Shown here: positions 1-9,651 of the stretch, in pieces
How the letters are laid out: each line of letters starts with the position of its first letter
Position numbering within the stretch: position 1 is the stretch's first letter
From: an uncultured Lachnospiraceae bacterium
Lineage (GTDB): Bacteria > Bacillota > Clostridia > Lachnospirales > Lachnospiraceae
Length of the DNA stretch: 64,000 bases
Direction: 5' to 3'
Assembly: GCA_910579285.1 (NCBI GenBank)
Contig: CAJTTT010000001.1
Location: 124,001-188,000, forward strand
Position numbers and translations under genes: made by a program
The notes under the pieces: model-generated
Database searches by the model: none
Told to the model about the DNA's origin: nothing
What the model saw: the letters and a program-made list of their open reading frames with translations, nothing else

Positions 1-3000
1 CTTTCTTCATCACGAGCGTGATATCCAGATTGTCCTTATTGCCATTGTTGTTGACGATGGTTGCACCGCCGTCCGTTTTGACTTTGTAGTTAACCACCCG
101 CCCAAGTAAATCAACGTTCTTATCGTCTACTGCTTTTACCTTAATCATTGCGCCGGTAGGTACTGTAACAGCAGTTGTATTGCTGCTGCCGAAATCAGCA
201 TAGTTGCTATCCGTTGCGATCTGGAGCTTTGCACTCGCTACCGTCTCATAATCAATGGTAAACTTCAGCTTTCCGTCGTTGGCTGCTTTCTTCTTGCCGC
301 CGTCGTTGGTCAGTGCCTTTACAGTCACATCGCTGACAACTTTCGTTGCAACCAGAGACTGATTCGCGTTTACTTTCACATCGTTCTTCTTGCTGAACGT
401 AAGAGTGTAAAGATCTGCCTTAACGAAATCAGCATCAGTTAAGCCGCTCTCCTTATTAACGTCAGCGCCGAGAATCCGAACATATGTCTTTGCTACATCC
501 TGGTGAGGAATGCTAATCTTTCCATCACTATTTGCCTCAACCACTTTATAGGTATCACCAGCGGCAGTGACATCATCTGCAGATGACTGCGCTTCTTCCT
601 TCTGCACGAGAACGATATTACCCAGTTCCTGCGCACTCTCTACGATCTCGTACTCAACGAATGTGTTCGTAGCGTTATCCGAATAATCGGCAGCCTTTAC
701 CTGTACTGCAAATTTGTTGTTAGGAATCTTGTCTGCCTCGGCTGCCTCGGCATAACCCTTCTTTATGGTAACACTGCCGTTCTTTAAGTCTACCCATTTC
801 AGGAGAGCCTTTCTGCCATCCGGCTGTCCCTCATTAAATGAATTATCCTTGGCGAATCCAAGGTAGTAATTCGCCTTTGCAGTCTTAGGCTTGCTATCTT
901 TACCGCCGTCATTGAAAACGACATTGATCTTCGCAGCGGCTGAAGCTTTATTTGCAGGCGCGAAGATAGTCTTCTGGGAGGATGCCTCGATCTTTTTGAT
1001 ACCCTGTACTACAGTAAACTGCATAGTTGCAGATGCCTGTATAGAACCATCGGGAGTACCACCCTTATCACCCGCTGTCTGCTCTACGCAGAGGGTGTAT
1101 TTGCCGGGCTTTACTTCTTTTCCGACTGTGAGCGTTACTTTGCCGTTTTTGACAGTTAACGAATCAGTCTCTTTGACCGTAATCTTATGCTCTGCATCTG
1201 CTGTGCTGTCCTTAAACTCTTTTACCCAGGCAGTCACATCCTGATCGCGGTTGTAAGTTGTATTTTTACCGAAATCAACGGTTGCCACTTCAGCTTCCTG
1301 GCCAGTATAAATGCCGGATGCCGCTTTTTCTTTCTTTAAGGTAATCTTGTCAGCATAGTAACGGGACTTGGTTGCAAGGTTTTTTACCGTCACAGACTTA
1401 CTCTTTGCAATTGCAACATATTCGTCTTTGCTCGGCTCTATGGTGCTCGGATCACTCGTGTCGGGTGTCTCCGGCTGTCCGCCTTCTGTGCCGCCGCCCT
1501 CAGTGCCGCCGCCCTCAGTGCCGCCGCCTTCTGTACCGCCACCCTCAGTGCCGCCGCCTTCTTCTGCAGCCTTTACTGCGGCATTGTTGTAAGAAGAAGT
1601 GCCTGCATCGCCACTGTCTCCGCCGGGCTCACTGGTATCGGGAGGTGTAGGAGTTGCTCCGCTGTCGCCCTTCTTCGCATACAAAATCAGTTCTACATCC
1701 ACGTCAAATTTCTCGCTTCTACCTTTTCCGAATTCCTTAGCGATCACATTGACGGTCTGGCGGGTCGTCTTGCCGGAAGCCTCGTAATATCTGGGCGTTT
1801 TATCAGCCGTATAATCCTTCTCTGTGGTGTCAAGCGCCTTGGTTGTGACTTTGTAGTAATACTTACCGCCATCCACAGTTTCGCTTGCGCCGCTGGGAAG
1901 CGTCATGTCCAGAGTCAGATTAATATCCGTAGCGCCTGCCAGCTTGACGGTGGGAGCCGCCTTCTCGTTCCACGCGGGCTTGGTGGTATTCAGTTTGAGC
2001 GTTGTTAACGCCTCTACTTTACTCTCATCAGGATTATCGTTCTTGTTGTAGATAGCGATTTCCGCTACGGATTCGCCTGCTTCCGCAGCTTTCGTTGCAA
2101 TCGTCAACGTATAGGTGCCGTTCGTTTCTTTCTTAAGCTGTGTCTTTCCAGCATCCAAAGCATTTTTGCTGTCTGTAACCTTGATCGCAAGCTCATCAGC
2201 AGATGCCTTATCTGTGGGTGTCACGAGATAAGAGGCAGTCGTAGCGATGGTCTGCGTTAAGATATCTTTGTTTGTGCCGGTTACTTTGGCAACGGTTACC
2301 TTGCTGATAATAGGTGATACCTTAAGGGTAAGGGTCGCAAGAACCGCACTCTCCGCACCTTTTACTTTAACTGTTAACGTCTTGCCGCCAGCCTCTTTGT
2401 TTACTTTCAGAGTATAGGTGCCAGCCTTCTCGTCAACTTCCCCTTCCCTGCCAAATGCCTCCGAACCTTTTCTCACCTCAACCAAGCCCTTGGCTACAGC
2501 GTCATCCGCACCGCAAGTCACTTCGAGGTCTTCGATGGGATAGATTCTGCCGCCGTCGCCCGTCACAAGCGCCTTAATCGTATAGTGAGCGCGGGGCGCT
2601 ATGGTTGCAGCGTTCTGGGTCATGGGTACCTCCTCGCCCTCCTCATCCAGGATAACTGTTCTGGAGTAGGTTGTGGAAGTTCCCTTAATGGTAACGGTAT
2701 AATCGTTTGCCTCAACATTAGCAATTTCAAGAGAGGCAAACTTTTTGTCATCGCTAATCGTTGCCTCGGTAGCCTGATCGGAAGATCCTGTCTTCTTATA
2801 AGTAACTTCTGTGAAGGTAAACTCAACACCCTCAACAGGCTCTAATTCCAGCCCTACCTTTGTATTCTGGGAAACAAACAGCACGTTGCTCTTTTTCTCC
2901 TTGGTTGCCGGATATTGCGCACCCCAGATTCCAACATGCTCGTTGCTGCCGGAGCCAACCCTCTGTACATCGGAATGCGCCCAGACAGATGACCAACCGG

Positions 3001-3796
3001 CATCCTCCTGCCAGTCAAGTGTGATTTCTTTCAGATAGAGCGCCTTAACAGATACGCTTCCGCTGAGCGCAGCTTTCGGGATGATGTAGGTTCCCGTACC
3101 GTAGCTGACAGCTCTGTCCGCAAAAGGCTTTGATGCTGTCTGCCCCTTCTTCATGGCGCTCTGCCATGTACTGCCGCCATCCGTAGAGTACATAACCTCA
3201 AACATCTTATCGCTGGCAGTCACTACAGCCTCGATGTCCTTCGCAGCGCTGGTGATCGGATAGCCTTCTCCGATAGCTGTACCGCCGATCGTTACGTCAG
3301 CAGCATCGGAACCCTCAGCCATAGTAATGGTTTTTGCATTTTCCTTCGCCTGGAAAACAACAGATGCGGTAGCAATAACGGAGGTCTGCTCTGCTTCATA
3401 ACCCTCCTGACCTTCCTCACCTGATGCCGGCTTCACAGCAACAGCCTTGATGGTTACCGTTTCCTCGGTATCCTTGTTGGGAGCGGGTACCGCTGCAGCA
3501 TCTGTATACTTGTCACTGGTCTTTGCGGGGTCTGTGCCGTCAACCGTATAATAAAAGTCAACACCTTCCACAGCCGTGATCTCAAACTTCACGTCAGCCG
3601 CGCGGTTTGCTACCTTGCTGCCGGAAGTAATGGTAGCATCACCCTTCTTCAGAGTGATTACAGGAGCAGCAAGTTCATCGGCAATCGGAGTTTCTACTCC
3701 GTTTATTTTGTCGCCGGTATCAATTGTGGGGTCCACAACCGGCTGTTTTCCGCGGCGGCCTACTCGCTTTTGTGATGACTGTTTTGTGGGAATGCC
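1..3796 (-). CDS. Giant Ig-like surface protein, partial (C-terminus beyond window)
   Basis: The minus-strand frame is open from a TAG at 3799-3797 to the window edge, about 1,265 codons. It encodes Ser/Thr/Lys-rich beta-sandwich modules. Near the beginning is a segment with YYTVDGTDPAKTS, typical of chitobiase C-terminal or Fn3-like domains. A Gly-Gly-Gly-Thr-Glu repeat linker lies at about 1488-1570, followed by more Ig-like modules. The block at about 560-1020 (QGIKKIEASSQKTIFAP ... FAVQVKAADYSDN) resembles a block in the giant gene at 30964-39243 (RGVEEISLNVPTDSIYYAD ... FKVLVKAADFKES), so the two are paralogues. Odd: there is no ATG/GTG/TTG with a ribosome site near the frame start and no signal peptide; the first residues read GIPTKQSSQKRV. 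Inference: a cell-surface or secreted adhesin-like protein whose 5' end is missing, or a silent cassette. The true start is unknown. Confidence 0.75.
1488..1570 (-). repeat. 15-bp in-frame tandem repeat (GGGTE linker)
   Basis: About five imperfect copies of a 15-bp unit, seen on the plus strand as ccgccgccctcagtg with t/c variants. It encodes repeated Gly-Gly-Gly-Thr-Glu in the giant protein. Because the unit is a multiple of three, copy-number change would lengthen or shorten the linker without breaking the frame. Confidence 0.85.
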
Positions 3797-3846
3797 CTAT
3801 TTATATAGGAAGGAAAGGTGGAATACAATCTGTATTCTTTCGGTCG

Positions 3847-3873
3847 TCCGGCTGGTCTGCCGGATTTTCTTTT
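3847..3873 (+). terminator. Terminator-like hairpin in the leader of the giant gene
   Basis: TCCGGC-tggtct-GCCGGA followed by TTTTCTTTT reads as a rho-independent terminator on the plus strand, but I recognise no plus-strand gene ending here. On the minus strand the same hairpin lies in the leader of the giant gene, between its -10 box and the open frame, so it may instead be a 5' UTR structure. Confidence 0.4.
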
Positions 3874-3885
3874 GACAGAATAACG

Positions 3886-3921
3886 ATTATATCGGAATTT
3901 TGTCGCTAATCTGTTGCTAAC
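3886..3921 (-). promoter_or_regulatory. -10 box with 11-bp repeats over the -35 position
   Basis: On the minus strand a perfect TATAAT (3891-3886) is preceded by two 11-bp repeats (3921-3900) covering the -35 position, where no good -35 hexamer exists. This arrangement is typical of activator- or repressor-controlled promoters. It would transcribe towards the giant gene after a leader of roughly 85 nt. Confidence 0.5.
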
Positions 3922-4009
3922 AGATTTTTTGCGAGAGAGAGAAAGCCTGTGTTTACAGGCTTTCTGATAGATTTCGTGAATAAAATTTTGTCGCTAATTT
4001 GTCGCCAAT
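3900..4009 (-). repeat. Two pairs of 11-bp direct repeats upstream of giant gene 1
   Basis: The minus-strand unit is ATTAGCGACAA with variants. A proximal pair at 3900-3910 and 3911-3921 and a distal pair at 3988-3998 and 3999-4009 lie 88 bp apart. The same arrangement occurs upstream of the second giant gene. Between the pairs is an inverted repeat (AGAAAGCCTGT / ACAGGCTTTCT). I see no gene in 3797-4209. A short plus-strand reading around 4039-4104 encodes only a 21-codon peptide. Confidence 0.8.
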
Positions 4010-4137
4010 AGGTTTGGGATATTTGCCCATCCGCATTTATGTTTACAGGTGATATTCCAGATACATATGTCATTGAGGATATGCGGCAGGATATCAACAT
4101 TTAAATAAAAAGGCGTCCGATTTTTTAATCGGCAAAA

Positions 4138-4165
4138 GCCGGCCGCCCAGTACAGGACGGTCGGC
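4138..4165 (-). terminator. Terminator of the XRE regulator gene
   Basis: On the minus strand GCCGACCG, a 12-nt loop and CGGCCGGC are followed by TTTTG, 45 bp downstream of the regulator's stop codon. Confidence 0.6.
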
Positions 4166-4209
4166 TGCTCAGTTTGGATATATCATTTCTGCATACAGGC
4201 AGGAAAGTT

Positions 4210-4557
4210 TCATGCTTCCCCGTTCTTTAAAAATCTGATATAGCGCAGCAAATCGCGCCGGTCTTTAGGGTTCAGTTTCTGGATATCATAAACCACATCG
4301 TGCATGGTAATATCGCCAAGATACTTCACATTCAGATTGGTATTGCCAAGGTATCCAGTATCTGCTCCCAGTAAATAATCGGTACTTACCTTGTAATATT
4401 CGGAAAGTTTGGTCACTGCCCAGATTGGTATTTCACGGTGACCGTTTTCATAATTGGAATACGTCTGCTGTGACACGCCCAGATATTCAGCAATCACTTT
4501 CTGCTTAATATCTCTGTCTTCACGCAAATCTCTTATTATCATGCGTAGTTCTTTCAT
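4210..4557 (-). CDS. XRE-family helix-turn-helix transcriptional regulator
   Basis: This is a DNA-binding regulator of about 115 aa. Residues about 5-60 form a lambda-repressor/Cro-type HTH (IKQKVIAEYLGVSQQTYSNYENG, with the recognition helix at SQQTYSNYE), followed by the typical EYYKVSTDYLLG. The C-terminal half (LNPKDRRDLLRYIRFLK) is a short helical tail common in clostridial XRE proteins. I chose the ATG at 4557 because AAGGAGGGAG lies about 10 nt upstream; an in-frame TTG at 4566 is too close to that site. It is a single-gene unit, with its own terminator downstream and the small Cys gene divergent to it. The target is unknown. The 11-bp repeats nearby are a candidate, but that is inference only. 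Confidence 0.85.
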   Translation of the reverse strand: MKELRMIIRDLREDRDIKQKVIAEYLGVSQQTYSNYENGHREIPIWAVTKLSEYYKVSTDYLLGADTGYLGNTNLNVKYLGDITMHDVVYDIQKLNPKDRRDLLRYIRFLKNGEA

Positions 4558-4725
4558 TTTAACCAAACTCCCTCCTTACGATAAACTTGTCATTACCGTT
4601 GTTTTTAATGATAGCACACAACATACGGTTGTAGAGCGAGAACCACAAAAAGAAGAGAAATACATCATCACACAATATATAAGTGTACCATGTTTGATGG
4701 TTACTATGTAAAATAAGATGATTTT

Positions 4726-4734
4726 TGCTATAAT
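4726..4734 (+). promoter_or_regulatory. Extended -10 promoter of the small Cys protein gene
   Basis: TGCTATAAT, an extended -10 box, lies about 30 bp before the start codon. A second overlapping TATAAT lies at 4735-4740. No good -35 hexamer is visible. Confidence 0.55.
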
Positions 4735-4763
4735 TATAATAGCAGAAAGGACGCAATGGCACA

Positions 4764-5000
4764 ATGAAATCTATATTTTCGATGAAAAAAAATAAGCATA
4801 CAGACGGCTTTCCCGATGATTTTGACAGAACATTATACAAGCCTGTCCTTAGATGCAGTATCTGTACAGGAGAACAGGTGGCCGGATTTAAAAATCTGGC
4901 CACCGGGAAATTCGAGGAAGTTATGCTGATCAGAAATGACAGGGAACTTTCCCTGTTTAAAGAAAGATATGGGATCAGCGAACTTGGGAAGGAATATTAA
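4764..5000 (+). CDS. Small conserved protein with a CxxC motif, function unknown
   Basis: Seventy-eight residues, starting MKSIFSMKKNK and containing RCSICTGEQVAGF, where the C-x2-C could bind a metal or be redox active. The rest is charged and soluble, with no signal peptide. AGAAAGGA lies about 12 nt before the ATG. A nearer ATG at 4756 is in another frame and stops after three codons. I recall similar small proteins in Clostridia genomes but know no proven function. The gene converges on manC, and the two reading frames overlap tail to tail by 26 bp (4975-5000). Confidence 0.7.
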   Translation: MKSIFSMKKNKHTDGFPDDFDRTLYKPVLRCSICTGEQVAGFKNLATGKFEEVMLIRNDRELSLFKERYGISELGKEY

Positions 5001-6300
5001 GTTTCTTCTTGTCGCCCGCGCTGATCTCCAGACCGATCTGTACTTCGATCACCTGCAGCGCAGTGTCGGCGATGATTGTGTGCGGGGTACCTGCCTTCAT
5101 GGAAACCACATCACCGACGGTAACCGATCTCTCGACACCGTCTATAATCGTGCGTCCTTTTCCTGCGATCACCGTCCAGACCTCGTCGCGTCGTTCATGG
5201 CTGTGATAATTCATTCTGTGTCCGGCATTCAACGTTACCTTGATGGTCATACTGCCTTCCTCGATGTCAATGACACGGAAACTGCCCCAGGATTTTTCTG
5301 CAAACATAATCTGCTGGTCGATGTCATCGACAAAAGGTTTGATATAGCTGGACTGTGTTTTATCCGAGACCAGGATGCCTTCCGGGCTTGCGGAAACAAC
5401 TACGTCCTTTAGTCCCATACAGAGCACAGGCACATCAAGCTCATTCACCACATGTACGTTATCGCAGGCATCGTTTAAAATTGCCTTGCCTATGGCAGGG
5501 CTTTCCATAGCTTCGGTCAGTGTGTTCCACGTTCCCATGTCCTTCCACATACCGCCGAACCGCATGACCTCAATCTGAGGCTCATGTTCTACGACCGCAT
5601 AGTCAAAGCTGATCTTTGTGAGTGTTTCATATTTGTCATAGAGATCCCGGTAATCGCGAAAATCAATCAGTTCATGGGCGCGTTTCAGCACATATCCCAG
5701 ACGAAAGGCAAACACGCCGCCGTTCCAGAGCGCGCCTTTGGCAATATAGGATTTGGCGGTTTCTTCGTCCGGCTTTTCCTTAAAAACGGACACCTGACTG
5801 ATATTTTCCTTGTCTTCAGGAATGATATACCCATATTTTGCGCTCGGATAAGTGGGTTCAATGCCCATAAGAACCAGATTGGCGCTGCATTCAGCCGCCC
5901 GTCTGCCAAGAGAGCTGAGGGCTTCAAAATAATCCTGCTCCACATAAGGGTCAACCGGGCAGACTACCACGGATTCCTCCTCGGAAATTTTATGCACGTC
6001 ATGGAGATAGGCTGCCGCCAGCGCAATCGCCGGGAAAGTGTCCCTCCTGCAAGGCTCCACGCTTATGCCCACATCTGTCCCAAGCTGGTTGTGAATTGCA
6101 GACACCTGGGATTTTGAGGTGGCAATGGTGACAGTGGCAGACGCATCCACGGAAAGAATCTGGCGGTAAACCCGCTGTACCATAGATTCGTAACTGCCTT
6201 CGGCCGTTTTGAAAATTTTGATAAACTGTTTGGAACGCGTATCGTTTGAGAGGGGCCACAGGCGTTTGCCGGAGCCGCCGGATAAAAGAACTATGTTCAT
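4975..6300 (-). CDS. manC: Mannose-1-phosphate guanylyltransferase
   Basis: It makes GDP-mannose from mannose-1-phosphate and GTP, supplying cell-surface polysaccharide or glycan synthesis. The N-terminus has the nucleotidyltransferase signature LSGGSGKRLWPLS with a downstream SKQF (residues about 5-25). The C-terminal part, from about residue 340, is a cupin-like domain with YHSHERRDEVWTVIAGKG, as in type II GMP/PMI enzymes, so phosphomannose isomerase activity is possible but not shown. The ATG at 6300 is chosen because GGAGG lies 5 nt upstream. At about 441 residues it is slightly shorter than the bifunctional enzymes (around 470). It stands alone, convergent with the small Cys gene and downstream of the recombinase gene on the same strand. 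Confidence 0.9.
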   Translation of the reverse strand: MNIVLLSGGSGKRLWPLSNDTRSKQFIKIFKTAEGSYESMVQRVYRQILSVDASATVTIATSKSQVSAIHNQLGTDVGISVEPCRRDTFPAIALAAAYLHDVHKISEEESVVVCPVDPYVEQDYFEALSSLGRRAAECSANLVLMGIEPTYPSAKYGYIIPEDKENISQVSVFKEKPDEETAKSYIAKGALWNGGVFAFRLGYVLKRAHELIDFRDYRDLYDKYETLTKISFDYAVVEHEPQIEVMRFGGMWKDMGTWNTLTEAMESPAIGKAILNDACDNVHVVNELDVPVLCMGLKDVVVSASPEGILVSDKTQSSYIKPFVDDIDQQIMFAEKSWGSFRVIDIEEGSMTIKVTLNAGHRMNYHSHERRDEVWTVIAGKGRTIIDGVERSVTVGDVVSMKAGTPHTIIADTALQVIEVQIGLEISAGDKKKLNIPSQVR

Positions 6301-6397
6301 GGGAACCTCCATTCTGTTCGTTGAAAACAGTATAACACAGCATCACTTTTTAAGAAAGAATCTTTCCCGTCTCCGTATACAGCAGTTATACAAAAAA

Positions 6398-7432
6398 TCA
6401 AGAGTCGATTTTATTGATTTCCGCCCTGAGTTCGTCAAGCGTGCGGTGTCCGTAGACGGATTTTTCCACATCGCTGCCAAGGCTGTGTCCCATAAGCATG
6501 TGCTTGGAGAGATCGTCCACGGCGTATTTATCACAGAGCCAGGAAAAAGTATGCCTGCAGTCGTGAGGGGTGTGCTTTTTCCCGGAATTGCTGTACAGCA
6601 TATCCAGTCTTTTTAAGAGCGGATAAAATTCATGCCGCCGGAAAGCATCGCCGTTAAATTGTTTTGGATGAAAGGATTCTGCAAAGGGAATAATGGAGCG
6701 GTGAAAGGGGACAATGCGGTTTTTTCCGGCGCGGGTTTTTACGCCGCCTTTAAAATACTGTTCCGCCAGATTGACCTCAATGGTTTCGTACGCTGAAATA
6801 CGGAATCCACTGTAAATCATCATAAGTATAATGCGGACGGACGGATTGTCCTGATGCTGCCAGAGCCTGTCGATATCCTCCTGGGTGAACGGCTCCCCCT
6901 TCTCAATATCATTTTCCTGACTGATCACTACAAACTGTGCATAGTTTTTTTCAATGATATCGTTTTCCATCGCGTATTTATACATTTGACTGTACAGTTT
7001 TTTGATGTTGGAAAGGCTTGAGTAGCCGAGCGTGCATTCATCCAGCGCCTTTTGCATGTGGTGCTTGCGGATGGCGCAGAAACTCATTTCATGGAGCGCC
7101 GGAACGTTTTTGTAGGCGGAAGAATAATCCATCCGGCTGCGGTCGGAAAATTGTTTTCTGCTCTCCACAAATTTGGCCCGAAAGAAAGCATGATAAATGT
7201 CGGTGAAAGTGGCGGCTGAAATGCTGCCAGGCTGAAGGTTTCTGTTAAAATCAATCAGGGCATTGTAGGCGCTGAACCAGTCTTCATAATAACCGATTGC
7301 CCGCATCGGGCAAAGGTGCGGGGTGACGCCTCCTATTTGCGAGGTGGGGTAAGCGGCATAAGGTCTCTTTCGGTTTCCGCTCAGTTTTTTGATGCAGCCG
7401 AAGCCATTTGGTAGTTTGGTACGTTTTCTCAT
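6398..7432 (-). CDS. Solitary tyrosine recombinase (phage-integrase family)
   Basis: A DNA strand-exchange enzyme of about 344 residues. An N-terminal SAM-like, core-binding part is followed by the catalytic domain. The box I Arg is in YSGFRISAYETIEV, box II reads TPHDCRHTFSW, and the nucleophile is probably the Tyr in SVYGHRTLDEL, after LMGHS. The beginning (KLPNGFGCIKKLSGNRKRPYA) is typical of a lone-integrase type common in Lachnospiraceae. I chose the ATG at 7432, with AAAGGAGA upstream, over the longer frame from 7489. No excisionase, phage genes or attachment repeats flank it, and a tRNA target is not visible. It could act in cis or on a distant element. Confidence 0.88.
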   Translation of the reverse strand: MRKRTKLPNGFGCIKKLSGNRKRPYAAYPTSQIGGVTPHLCPMRAIGYYEDWFSAYNALIDFNRNLQPGSISAATFTDIYHAFFRAKFVESRKQFSDRSRMDYSSAYKNVPALHEMSFCAIRKHHMQKALDECTLGYSSLSNIKKLYSQMYKYAMENDIIEKNYAQFVVISQENDIEKGEPFTQEDIDRLWQHQDNPSVRIILMMIYSGFRISAYETIEVNLAEQYFKGGVKTRAGKNRIVPFHRSIIPFAESFHPKQFNGDAFRRHEFYPLLKRLDMLYSNSGKKHTPHDCRHTFSWLCDKYAVDDLSKHMLMGHSLGSDVEKSVYGHRTLDELRAEINKIDS

Positions 7433-7597
7433 TTGTAAGGTCTCCTTTCTACTATAAATGACGTTTTGTTGTTGATAAATTAACAACACGCCATTTTTAT
7501 CGAATTTATTTTACAGGAGAGGAATCGCCTTGCAAATAGGACGTAGGGCGGAAAAGAACAAAAGTTCGATTTAGCTATGTACTTTTAAAAAATTTTC

Positions 7598-7606
7598 TGC
7601 TATAGT
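7598..7606 (+). promoter_or_regulatory. Extended -10 promoter of uvrB
   Basis: TGCTATAGT matches an extended -10 box 50 bp before the uvrB start. I see no LexA-type SOS box in this stretch. Confidence 0.5.
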
Positions 7607-7656
7607 GGTACATGACAGTAAATAGAATACAATGCTTCGCAGACAGAGGATGTGTT

Positions 7657-9645
7657 ATGGATCATTTTAAATTGGTATCGGAATACGCTCCGACCGGTGA
7701 TCAGCCGGCCGCTATAGAGGCTCTGGTGGAGGGGTTTAGAAAAGGAAACCAGTTTCAGACGCTTCTTGGCGTGACAGGTTCCGGGAAGACTTTTACGATG
7801 GCGAATATCATTCAGGCGCTCAACAAACCGACGCTGGTGATTGCACACAATAAGACGCTGGCAGGACAGCTTTACGGTGAGTTCAAAGAGTTTTTCCCTG
7901 AAAACGCGGTAGAGTATTTCGTCTCCTACTACGACTATTATCAGCCGGAAGCCTATGTGCCTTCCACGGACACCTATATCGCGAAGGATTCGTCCATCAA
8001 CGATGAAATTGACAAGCTGCGGCTTTCCGCGACCGCTTCCCTGACGGAGCGGCGGGACGTGGTGGTCATTGCCAGTGTATCTTGTATTTACGGTCTGGGA
8101 AGTCCCGAGGAGTACGCGGGCATGAGTATGTCCCTGCGCCCCGGCATGATGAAGGACCGGGACGAGGTGATCCGCGGGCTGATAGAGATGCAGTATAACA
8201 GAAACGATATGGATTTAGACAGGTGCTGTTTCCGGGTGCGTGGAGACGTGCTGGAAATCTGCCCGGCACAGGGCGGCGAGTATCTGATCCGCGTGGAATT
8301 TTTCGGGGATGAAATTGATCGGATTACGGAGACGGACCCGCTGACAGGACAGGTTCATGCGGTTTTGGAGCATGTGATGATCTTTCCGGCCTCCCACTAT
8401 GTGGTGCCGCAGGAGAAGATCAACGCCGCCTGCAAGGTGATTGAGCAGGAACTGGACGACCGGGTGAAATATTTTAAGGGGGAGGACATGCTTCTGGAGG
8501 CACAGCGTATATCGGAGCGGACCAACTTCGATGTGGAAATGCTTCGGGAGACGGGCTTCTGTTCCGGGATCGAGAACTACTCCAGGCACCTGAACGGCAT
8601 GGCGGAGGGGGAACCGCCCTTCACACTGCTGGATTATTTTAAGGATGATTTTCTGATTATCGTGGACGAGTCCCACATGACGATTCCGCAGATACGCGGC
8701 ATGTTTGCAGGGGACAGATCCCGCAAGAATACGCTGGTGGATTATGGGTTCCGCCTGCCCTCTGCACTGGATAACAGACCGCTTTGCTTTGAAGAGTTCG
8801 AGAGCCACATTGACCAGATGCTTTTCGTCTCGGCAACGCCCTCAGACTATGAGGCGGCGCACGAGCTGTTCCGCACAGAGCAGATCATACGACCTACGGG
8901 ACTGCTCGATCCAGAGGTGGATGTCCGCCCTGTGGAAGGCCAGATCGACGATCTCATCTCGGAGATCAATAAGGTGGTGTCGGAGAAGGGCAAGGTGCTG
9001 GTAACCACACTCACCAAGCGGATGGCGGAGGATCTGACGGATTACATGAAGGATGTGGGCATTCGGGTTAAATATCTGCACTCCGATATTGATACTCTGG
9101 AGCGGGCGGAGATCATCCGTGATATGCGGCTCGACGTGTTTGACGTTCTGGTGGGGATCAACCTGCTCAGAGAGGGATTGGATATCCCGGAGATTGAACT
9201 GGTGGCTATACTGGATGCGGACAAGGAAGGGTTCCTCCGCTCCGCCACCTCGCTGATTCAGACCATAGGAAGAGCGGCCCGCAACGCCAGAGGGCATGTC
9301 GTTATGTACGCGGATGATATGACGGATTCCATGCATACCGCCATCACGGAGACAAACCGCCGCCGTAAAATCCAGCAGGCTTACAATGAGGAGCACGGCA
9401 TCACACCGCAGACGATCCAGAAGGCGGTGCGGGATCTGATCAGTATTTCCAAGACCATCGCGAAGGAAGAGCGGCGGTTTGAGAAGGACCCGGAATCCAT
9501 GAGCCGGGAAGAGCTGGAAAAGCTGGTCAAGGAAGTGGAGAAGCAGATGAAGCGTGCAGCCGCGGACTTGAATTTCGAAGCGGCGGCAGAGCTGCGTGAC
9601 AGGATGGTGGAATTAAAAACCAAACTGCGGGATTTTGATAAGTAG
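7657..9645 (+). CDS. uvrB: UvrB, excinuclease ABC subunit B
   Basis: The damage-verifying helicase-like subunit of nucleotide excision repair, which receives lesions from UvrA and recruits UvrC. It is 662 aa, the normal length. Walker A is GVTGSGKTFT near residue 40. The beta-hairpin region YYDYYQPEAYVPS inserts behind the lesion. VDESHMTIPQ is the Walker B equivalent, and GRAARN marks helicase motif VI. A C-terminal UVR coiled coil (about residues 620-655) contacts UvrC. I chose ATG 7657 (MDHFKLVSEY), with AGAGGA upstream, over an in-frame upstream start. uvrA follows 184 bp downstream on the same strand, separated by several hairpins. Confidence 0.98.
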   Translation: MDHFKLVSEYAPTGDQPAAIEALVEGFRKGNQFQTLLGVTGSGKTFTMANIIQALNKPTLVIAHNKTLAGQLYGEFKEFFPENAVEYFVSYYDYYQPEAYVPSTDTYIAKDSSINDEIDKLRLSATASLTERRDVVVIASVSCIYGLGSPEEYAGMSMSLRPGMMKDRDEVIRGLIEMQYNRNDMDLDRCCFRVRGDVLEICPAQGGEYLIRVEFFGDEIDRITETDPLTGQVHAVLEHVMIFPASHYVVPQEKINAACKVIEQELDDRVKYFKGEDMLLEAQRISERTNFDVEMLRETGFCSGIENYSRHLNGMAEGEPPFTLLDYFKDDFLIIVDESHMTIPQIRGMFAGDRSRKNTLVDYGFRLPSALDNRPLCFEEFESHIDQMLFVSATPSDYEAAHELFRTEQIIRPTGLLDPEVDVRPVEGQIDDLISEINKVVSEKGKVLVTTLTKRMAEDLTDYMKDVGIRVKYLHSDIDTLERAEIIRDMRLDVFDVLVGINLLREGLDIPEIELVAILDADKEGFLRSATSLIQTIGRAARNARGHVVMYADDMTDSMHTAITETNRRRKIQQAYNEEHGITPQTIQKAVRDLISISKTIAKEERRFEKDPESMSREELEKLVKEVEKQMKRAAADLNFEAAAELRDRMVELKTKLRDFDK

Positions 9646-9651
9646 TAAAAA

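Noticed and set aside
3906..4100. 64-codon minus-strand frame upstream of giant gene 1, considered as the missing N-terminus
   Set aside because: No signal peptide, different frame, and it stops within the repeats before reaching the giant frame.
4039..4104. Short plus-strand peptide (MFTGDIPDTYVIEDMRQDINI)
   Set aside because: Only 21 codons with no ribosome site; it could be a gene remnant, but nothing supports expression or a family.
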